From contig CAZBXV010000043.1 of NCBI GenBank assembly GCA_964496205.1, forward strand, positions 1-16,842: 16,842 nucleotides of DNA. Direction: 5' to 3'. Shown piece after piece: positions 12,416-16,842 of the stretch. Within the stretch, counting starts at the first letter, position 1, and each line of letters begins with the position of its first letter. Source of the DNA: CAYLHS01 sp964496205. Lineage in GTDB: Bacteria > Actinomycetota > Acidimicrobiia > Spongiisociales > UBA4744. The translations under genes were made by a program, and so were the position numbers. The notes under the pieces are model-generated. The model was not told the DNA's origin. It did not search any database and saw nothing but the letters and a program-made list of their open reading frames with translations.

Positions 12416-13438
12416 TCAGCCGACGCTCACTACATAGTCACCCGCGTCGTCGTCCCACCGAAGATCGATGATTCCTCGTGTGCGCGCCCCCTTGCAGAAC
12501 TGGAGGAACCCACTGAACCCGTAGCGCTTCTCCGAGAATCCCGGTTCCACCTTGCGAAGCTGGTTCTTCAGACCGGAGAGAAGCGGAAAGCTGCCGGCGG
12601 ACTGCGCGTCGGCGACGACCTTGCGGAGAAGCGCGAACGCCCCCTCCTCCCCTTGCCCTTTCTCGGAGAACGACACGACCGGGTCGCCCCTCGCAGGTCC
12701 CTCGCCCAACTCGATCGCCCCGCTCGACTCAAGATGACGGAGCAGTTCGCCAAATCCTCGGAACCCGTAGTCCGACTCGGAGAACGTCGGGTCCTTGCGC
12801 AGGATCGCACGCTTCAGACTCGACGCGACGACCGCACCTCCGTACGTGCTCTGAAGCCCCGAGAGCGTCTGGGTGACGAGCGGGATGAGGTCGTCGAGTG
12901 ACCCGTTCTCCTGTGGTTCCTCGGGCTCTATCGTCTCCTTCTTGGTTCGCGACTTGGCTGGTGCCTCCACACCCTTCAGCCGCTCGTAGAACAAGAACTC
13001 GTCACATGCCGGCGGCAACAACGCCGATGTCGACTCTTTGACGCCGACCCCGATCACCTGTTTATCCAGCGAGCGCAGCTTGTGAACGAGTGGCGTGAAA
13101 TCGCTGTCGCCGGTGCCGATCACGAACGTGGTTAGATACCCGCGTTCGAAGGCCAGCTCGATTGCGTCGACGGCCATCTTGATGTCGGCGGCGTTCTTGC
13201 GGACAGCGCCCATCCTTTGAGGAATCTCGATCAGTTCGACGTTGTGACGAACCAGCATCCTGCTGTCGTCCGCGAACGACGACCACTCCGCATAGGCTTT
13301 GCGGACGACGACCCTGCCCCGTTCGGCGAGCGCGTCGGCGACGGGCCTCAGATCAAACTGAAGCCCTTGGTCCCTCGCACCGATGGCGAGGTTTTCGTAG
13401 TCGAGGAACAGTGCGATGCGTTCTTCGTCTGCTGCCAT
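12416..13438 (-). CDS. NYN-domain ribonuclease with two LOTUS/OST-HTH domains
   Basis: 340-residue predicted RNA-processing enzyme. Residues 1-155 are an NYN (PIN-like) nuclease domain with the expected acidic metal site: Asp13 (LFLDYEN), Asp85 (KNAADIKM), Asp111 and Asp113 (GTGDSDF). After an acidic linker (160-180) come two OST-HTH/LOTUS domains (about 182-245 and 264-330), each with a Y-G-F-x-G-F core (DYGFRGFGELL and RYGFSGFLQFC). LOTUS domains bind RNA, reportedly including G-rich or quadruplex forms, so a sequence- or structure-guided RNase is likely; the substrate is unknown. There is no Shine-Dalgarno, but TACCCT 6 nt before the ATG suggests a leaderless message. It is a single-gene unit between two hairpins, convergent with gdh. 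Confidence 0.92.
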   Translation of the reverse strand: MAADEERIALFLDYENLAIGARDQGLQFDLRPVADALAERGRVVVRKAYAEWSSFADDSRMLVRHNVELIEIPQRMGAVRKNAADIKMAVDAIELAFERGYLTTFVIGTGDSDFTPLVHKLRSLDKQVIGVGVKESTSALLPPACDEFLFYERLKGVEAPAKSRTKKETIEPEEPQENGSLDDLIPLVTQTLSGLQSTYGGAVVASSLKRAILRKDPTFSESDYGFRGFGELLRHLESSGAIELGEGPARGDPVVSFSEKGQGEEGAFALLRKVVADAQSAGSFPLLSGLKNQLRKVEPGFSEKRYGFSGFLQFCKGARTRGIIDLRWDDDAGDYVVSVG

Positions 13439-13444
13439 GGGAAC

Positions 13445-13450
13445 AGGGTA
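13445..13450 (-). promoter_or_regulatory. -10 element for a leaderless NYN-LOTUS message
   Basis: TACCCT on the minus strand, exactly 6 nt before the ATG at 13438; no ribosome site is present in the same stretch. Confidence 0.45.
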
Positions 13451-13486
13451 ACGCGCCAGATGAGCTCAGTTCGATCATCGCCCTCT

Positions 13487-13505
13487 TGGAAGGCGGTGCC
13501 TTCCA
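13487..13505 (-). terminator. Hairpin ending the ACAD-kinase operon
   Basis: TGGAAGGC (13487-13494) and GCCTTCCA (13498-13505) form 8 perfect pairs around 3 nt, 36 nt beyond the kinase stop and upstream of the NYN promoter. No T-run, but position and symmetry fit a terminator separating the two units. Confidence 0.5.
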
Positions 13506-13541
13506 CCACAAGGTGCGCCAGTCGTCGGGTCGAACACACCA

Positions 13542-14585
13542 CTAGATCCGGCGATCTGCGATCACTCGTTGGGCGACATCGCCGAGCATGAGTGCTCCCG
13601 TCCCGAACCCGGCGAACCTCCGGTCGGCCGTGAACCCGTGGTGGTAGCGGTAGTAGATCTGTTGCGCGATGACCGCGAGTCGAAACAAGCCGAACACGTA
13701 GTAGAAGACCATGTCTCCTACCTCGACGCCGGCAACCTTGGAGTAGCTGTTCACGATCTCCGATCGTGTCATCGCTCCTGGCGCCATCGTTGGTCCTCCA
13801 GCGATGCCTCTCATCGTGGGCGGGTCGCCTGCCTCCGCCCAGTAGGCCAGACTCGATCCCAGGTCCATGAGTGGGTCTCCACGTGTTGCCATCTCCCAAT
13901 CGAGCACCGCTCGAGCGCGCCCGAGGTCGTTCGGGTCGAGGACGAGGTTGTCGAGCTTGAAGTCGTTGTGAATAAGTGCCGTGCCGGACTCCCCCGGCTG
14001 ATGAGCGACTAGCCACATGATCGTTGCATCGATGGACGGCGCCGGATCGATGGAGGCCTTCTGCCATCTCTTCGCCCATCCTTCGACCTGTCTGCGCACG
14101 TACCCTTCCGGACGGCCAAGGGACCCGAGTCCGGCACGTTCGACGTCGACTCCGTGGATTTCGACAAAGGTGGAGACGAACTCCCTGCATACCCGACTCA
14201 TGGTTTCGGGGTCGGGTGGCGGGCTCGTTGCCCGCAGAACCTCGCCTTCCACCCGACTCATGAGATAGAACGGCGCACCGATGACCGACTCGTCGGCGCA
14301 GAAGGCCAACGGCACAGGGACCTTCGGCCATACCGGCTGAAGTCCTCTGAGGAGCCTGTACTCGCGACCCATGTCGTGTCCCGAACGGACGCGGGCTCCT
14401 CTGGGTGGACACCGGAGCACCACTTCCCGGTCACCCATGTGGATCAGGTAGGTGAGGTTCGAGTGACCCGCCGGGAACTGCTCAACTCGGATGGATCCCT
14501 CTACCCCGAGTTGCTGCTCGATCCATGGTCGCAGCGTTTCGAGGTCGAGCTCTTCGCCGCGTCGTACAGGTTGCGCCTGGTTCAT
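13542..14585 (-). CDS. APH-type small-molecule kinase, ACAD11/LvaA-like
   Basis: 347-residue aminoglycoside-phosphotransferase-fold kinase. The catalytic loop is HNDFKLDN (206-213; Asp208 base, Asn213 metal ligand) and the metal-binding DWE is at 229-231 (VLDWEMATRGDPLMDLG). N-terminal stretches AGHSNLTYLI (39-48), the P-loop-like strand EVVLRCPP (54-61) and SVIGAPFYLM (100-109) match the kinase part of human ACAD11 better than antibiotic kinases, so drug resistance is unlikely. In the LvaA/ACAD10/ACAD11 family the substrate is a 4-hydroxyacyl-CoA, phosphorylated on its hydroxyl. The ATG at 14585 overlaps the stop of the acyl-CoA dehydrogenase (ATGA), so the two are coupled and probably act on one pathway. 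Precise substrate is inferred. Confidence 0.93.
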   Translation of the reverse strand: MNQAQPVRRGEELDLETLRPWIEQQLGVEGSIRVEQFPAGHSNLTYLIHMGDREVVLRCPPRGARVRSGHDMGREYRLLRGLQPVWPKVPVPLAFCADESVIGAPFYLMSRVEGEVLRATSPPPDPETMSRVCREFVSTFVEIHGVDVERAGLGSLGRPEGYVRRQVEGWAKRWQKASIDPAPSIDATIMWLVAHQPGESGTALIHNDFKLDNLVLDPNDLGRARAVLDWEMATRGDPLMDLGSSLAYWAEAGDPPTMRGIAGGPTMAPGAMTRSEIVNSYSKVAGVEVGDMVFYYVFGLFRLAVIAQQIYYRYHHGFTADRRFAGFGTGALMLGDVAQRVIADRRI

Positions 14586-15760
14586 CGCATGTATTTGGCA
14601 AGTTCCGCACGTGCAACGAGATCGCGATGAACCTCGTCGGCACCGTCATAGATGCGAGCTGCGCGTTCGTGCCGATACCAGAATGCGATCGGGGTGTAGT
14701 CGGTCATTCCCAGACCACCGAGAACCTGAAGCGTCCTGTCGAGAACGCGCCCCAGCACGTCGGCCACGAAGAACTTGATGGCGGACACCTGTGTACGGGC
14801 GGCACGTGGACCGTCCCGCTCGATCTTCTGGGCTGCGTCGATGACCATGAGGCGGGACGCGTCGACGTCCACTCTGGAATCTGCGATCCAGTGGCGAACC
14901 ACCTGCCGGGACGCGAGGGGATCACCCGGCCGCAACTCCCGGTCGACGGCGTGCTTCGCCATGATCTCGATGGCCCGTTCGCAGATGCCTATCCAACGCA
15001 TGCAGTGATGGATTCGTCCAGGACCTAGCCGCTCTTGTGCAAGTACGAACCCAGCACCTTCGTCTCCGATCCTGTTCGAGACTGGAACTCGGCAGTTGGT
15101 GAATGCGACCTCGGCGTGGCTGGCCCACCCCGAGCCCCTCTCCCCCATCACGGAGGTGTTCCTCACCAGCTCGAGCCCTGGAGTCTCGAACGGCACGATG
15201 ATCATGCTCGCTTTTCGGTGACGCTCCCTCGACTCGGGATTCGTGACCGCCATCACGATGGTGAACGCTGCCCCTTCCGCACCCGTCGTAAACCACTTGT
15301 CCCCGTTGATGACGTACTCGTTCCCCTCTCGTGTTGCGCTGGTCGCAAGCCAGGTCGGATTCGATCCGGCACGGCCTGGCTCGGTCATTGAGAAACTCGA
15401 TCTGATCGACCCGTCGATCAGGGGGCGCAGCCATGCGTCCTTCTGTGACTCGTCGCCGTGTGTGAGCAGGAGCTCCATGTTCCCCACGTCCGGCGCCTGA
15501 GCATTGAACACGTAGTGTCCAAGTGGAGTACGCCCAAGCTCCTCACTCACTCCCGCGAACTCGATAAGCGACAAGCCGGCGCCGCCGGCCTCGGCCGGAA
15601 CATGCGGTGCCCACAATCCCAACCGCTTCACCGCTGCGCGGAGTTCTGCGAGCCTCGGCTCGACCGATGCGAAGCCGCCGGTCAGAAACGGGGCCTCCAG
15701 CGGCTGGATCTCAGCCTCGACGAATCGGCGAACGGTGTCGAGCAGGAGCTCACGTGGCAT
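14582..15760 (-). CDS. ACAD10/ACAD11-type acyl-CoA dehydrogenase family protein (LvaC-like)
   Basis: 392-residue FAD protein of the acyl-CoA dehydrogenase fold. It shows the signatures of the ACAD11 branch: LGRTPLGHYVFNAQAPDVGN, FSMTEPGRAGS (FAD/substrate loop), LGPGRIHHCMRW and VVRHWIADSR. At the position of the catalytic glutamate of medium-chain dehydrogenase it has Asp within YDGADEVHR, like the ADGPDEVH of ACAD11-type proteins. Family members act with an APH kinase: the kinase phosphorylates a 4-hydroxyacyl-CoA and this enzyme removes the phosphate, allowing conversion to a 3-hydroxyacyl-CoA that enters beta-oxidation. The frame is open to 15925, but the ATG at 15760 gives normal family length and has TAAACT 7 nt upstream (leaderless start). 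First gene of the operon. Confidence 0.95.
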   Translation of the reverse strand: MPRELLLDTVRRFVEAEIQPLEAPFLTGGFASVEPRLAELRAAVKRLGLWAPHVPAEAGGAGLSLIEFAGVSEELGRTPLGHYVFNAQAPDVGNMELLLTHGDESQKDAWLRPLIDGSIRSSFSMTEPGRAGSNPTWLATSATREGNEYVINGDKWFTTGAEGAAFTIVMAVTNPESRERHRKASMIIVPFETPGLELVRNTSVMGERGSGWASHAEVAFTNCRVPVSNRIGDEGAGFVLAQERLGPGRIHHCMRWIGICERAIEIMAKHAVDRELRPGDPLASRQVVRHWIADSRVDVDASRLMVIDAAQKIERDGPRAARTQVSAIKFFVADVLGRVLDRTLQVLGGLGMTDYTPIAFWYRHERAARIYDGADEVHRDLVARAELAKYMR

Positions 15761-15767
15761 GCCGCCG

Positions 15768-15773
15768 AGTTTA
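15768..15773 (-). promoter_or_regulatory. -10 element of the ACAD-kinase operon (leaderless)
   Basis: TAAACT on the minus strand lies 7 nt before the ATG at 15760. It sits 47 nt from the oppositely directed TAGCCT of the HAD gene, within a 72-bp divergent gap. Confidence 0.45.
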
Positions 15774-15820
15774 CGCACCTTGCCGAAGGGGACGGCTGGT
15801 GCTCCCGTTTCGTGGATCAC

Positions 15821-15826
15821 TAGCCT
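15821..15826 (+). promoter_or_regulatory. -10 element of the HAD phosphatase gene (leaderless)
   Basis: TAGCCT lies exactly 6 nt before the ATG at 15833; no Shine-Dalgarno is present. The -35 region is not recognisable. Confidence 0.48.
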
Positions 15827-15832
15827 TGATGC

Positions 15833-16603
15833 ATGGACGATTCTGCAGCAGCGTTCTTCGATCTGGACCGGACCCTGATCTCCGGGTCGTCGGTGTTCGC
15901 ATTCGGCATGGCGGCATGGCGACATGGCATGGTGACCACGAGCGAGCTGGTCTCCGACGGTATCAATGCCGTCTTGTTCCGTTTCGGCGGCTCTTCGGAT
16001 GAGAAGGCCGACGCCGTCCGTGACAGGATCCTCGAAGCCATCAAGGGTCAGTCCGTGTCCGAACTCGAGCAGCTCGGTGATGAGGTCATCGCTCAGCTCC
16101 TCGATGCCGTGAGACGCGAGTCTCAGGCGTTGATCGACCTACACGATTCAGCCGGTCGCGACACCTATATCGTGTCGGCCTCCCCCATCGAGATCGTCGA
16201 GGCCTTCGCAGAGGCAGCCGGCCTCACCGGAGGGATCGGTACGGTTTCAGAGATCATGGAGGGTGTCTACACCGGACGGCTTTCGGAGCCGTTCTGCTAC
16301 GGCAAGGGCAAGGCAGTCGCCATCAACAAGCTCGCCTCCAAGCGGGGCTACGACCTCCGCCTCTCGTATGCCTACTCCGACTCGATCTCGGATCTGCCGA
16401 TGTTGGAACTCGTAGGCCACCCGGTTGCCGTGAACCCTGACCGGGCCCTCGAATCAGTTGCCTCCCAGCGCGGCTGGCCAATCATCGAGTTCTCGAAGAC
16501 GGCAAAGCGGGTCATCGGCACGACCACTGCCGTCGCCGGTGCCGCTGGTGTCGCGACCGCAACCTACTTCGCCGGTCTCAGGCAGGGCAGAAGACAGGAA
16601 TAG
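15833..16603 (+). CDS. HAD subfamily IB phosphatase with C-terminal membrane anchor
   Basis: 256-residue haloacid-dehalogenase-type phosphatase, subfamily IB (the SerB-like class often annotated TIGR01490). Motif I is FFDLDRT with nucleophile Asp10 and acid Asp12; motif II is YIVSAS (Ser115/117); motif III lysine is in GKGKA (158/160); motif IV is YSDSISDLPML (Asp183, Asp187). The helical cap lies between about 20 and 105. A hydrophobic stretch (about 228-249) after the fold looks like a tail membrane anchor, suggesting a membrane-bound or lipid-phosphate substrate rather than free phosphoserine; this is an inference. It is divergent from the ACAD-kinase operon with 72 bp between start codons, and ends directly at a large hairpin. 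The substrate is unknown. Confidence 0.92.
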   Translation: MDDSAAAFFDLDRTLISGSSVFAFGMAAWRHGMVTTSELVSDGINAVLFRFGGSSDEKADAVRDRILEAIKGQSVSELEQLGDEVIAQLLDAVRRESQALIDLHDSAGRDTYIVSASPIEIVEAFAEAAGLTGGIGTVSEIMEGVYTGRLSEPFCYGKGKAVAINKLASKRGYDLRLSYAYSDSISDLPMLELVGHPVAVNPDRALESVASQRGWPIIEFSKTAKRVIGTTTAVAGAAGVATATYFAGLRQGRRQE

Positions 16604-16640
16604 CCCCATCTCCCTGCGAACCCAGGGCTGGAGGTTGGGG
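16604..16640. terminator. Long hairpin between convergent genes
   Basis: It starts right after the HAD stop. CCCCA (16604-16608) pairs with TGGGG (16636-16640), then after a small internal loop CTCC (16610-16613) with GAGG (16631-16634); an alternative inner stem is CCCTG/CAGGG (16612-16616, 16623-16627). Seven nt separate it from the convergent membrane gene. Probably bidirectional; no T-run. Confidence 0.5.
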
Positions 16641-16647
16641 TCACTGG

Positions 16648-16842
16648 CTAGTCGCCGTCGCCAACCACATGATCACGTGCCCGCAGCAGCCAGGTCGTCA
16701 GAGCAATGGAAACAACAACGAGCACCCCAACCTTCACGAACGCACTCCCGACACTCGGCGTGAGGTTGCCGAGGCTCTCGGTGAAACCGCGAGGAAGGGT
16801 GTCGAGCGTGGCAGCGTACGCCTGAAGGCCGATCCTCCACAA
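16648..16842 (-). CDS. C-terminal part of a small membrane protein (5' end outside window)
   Basis: 64 codons are visible, open to the window edge, so the real start may lie beyond it (a TTG at the very edge is a possible but unlikely start). One hydrophobic segment (about 34-53 of the visible part, SAFVKVGVLVVVSIALTTWL) is followed by a short charged tail RARDHVVGDGD. This looks like the last membrane helix of an integral membrane protein or a single-pass protein. No family recognised. It is convergent with the HAD gene, sharing the hairpin at 16604-16640. Confidence 0.6.
   Translation of the reverse strand: MWRIGLQAYAATLDTLPRGFTESLGNLTPSVGSAFVKVGVLVVVSIALTTWLLRARDHVVGDGD

Noticed and set aside
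13348..14412. 354-codon minus-strand frame over the kinase and NYN start
   Set aside because: Arg/Gly-rich out-of-frame reading of the APH kinase; it overlaps two well-supported genes.
13542..14585. Aminoglycoside resistance gene
   Set aside because: The APH fold is shared, but the sequence matches the ACAD11 kinase domain and it is translationally coupled to an acyl-CoA dehydrogenase.
1..16842. Insertion sequences, CRISPR arrays, defence islands
   Set aside because: No transposase or recombinase motifs, no regularly spaced repeats, and no defence-system signature genes were found; the NYN nuclease alone does not make a defence system.

Overview
This is about 16.8 kb of GC-rich DNA, densely coding, with short gaps and no rRNA, tRNA, CRISPR array or mobile element that I can see. 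The content points to an actinobacterium. It has a proteasome activator (Bpa/PafE) ending in GQYL, a small BldC-like regulator, and several genes with no Shine-Dalgarno sequence but a TAnnnT -10 hexamer 6-7 nt before the ATG, the usual look of leaderless actinobacterial transcripts. Placement near Acidimicrobiia or a similar deep lineage is only an impression. The window reads as ordinary chromosome rather than an island.

Left end (1-2597, minus strand): a Tad/Flp pilus operon, cpaB > cpaE > cpaF, with stop/start overlaps at both junctions and cpaF running off the edge. The CpaE-like protein has lost both Walker A lysines. A divergent gene of unknown function (2669-3184) follows, made of a coiled coil and two small beta domains. 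Next is a 418-bp gap holding a hairpin and an unexpectedly good promoter that points back towards the pilus operon, antisense to the unknown gene.

Middle (3603-7311): a 69-residue BldC-like DNA-binding protein, divergent from bpa, then an orphan six-TM, four-PAS histidine kinase. The kinase is convergent with a 56-residue SH3-like protein, and one CTAG supplies both stop codons.

Centre (7141-12402): a minus-strand run of tyrosine phenol-lyase > ClC chloride channel/transporter (with CBS pair and TrkA-C tail) > the 56-residue protein, divergent from an NAD-type glutamate dehydrogenase. The lyase turns tyrosine into phenol, pyruvate and ammonia, and glutamate dehydrogenase interconverts ammonia and glutamate. 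Their shared 244-bp control region holds three GTGCAC palindromes and a 6+6 inverted repeat. A UUCG-capped hairpin ends the dehydrogenase gene.

Right end (12416-16842): an NYN ribonuclease with two LOTUS/OST-HTH domains, then a two-gene operon (ACAD11-type acyl-CoA dehydrogenase > APH-type kinase). This pair is the split bacterial form of the vertebrate fusion ACAD11 and resembles LvaC/LvaA of Pseudomonas 4-hydroxyacid catabolism. A HAD-IB phosphatase with a C-terminal membrane anchor is divergent from it, 72 bp away. I consider this the most interesting part of the window. The last feature is the C-terminal end of a small membrane protein.
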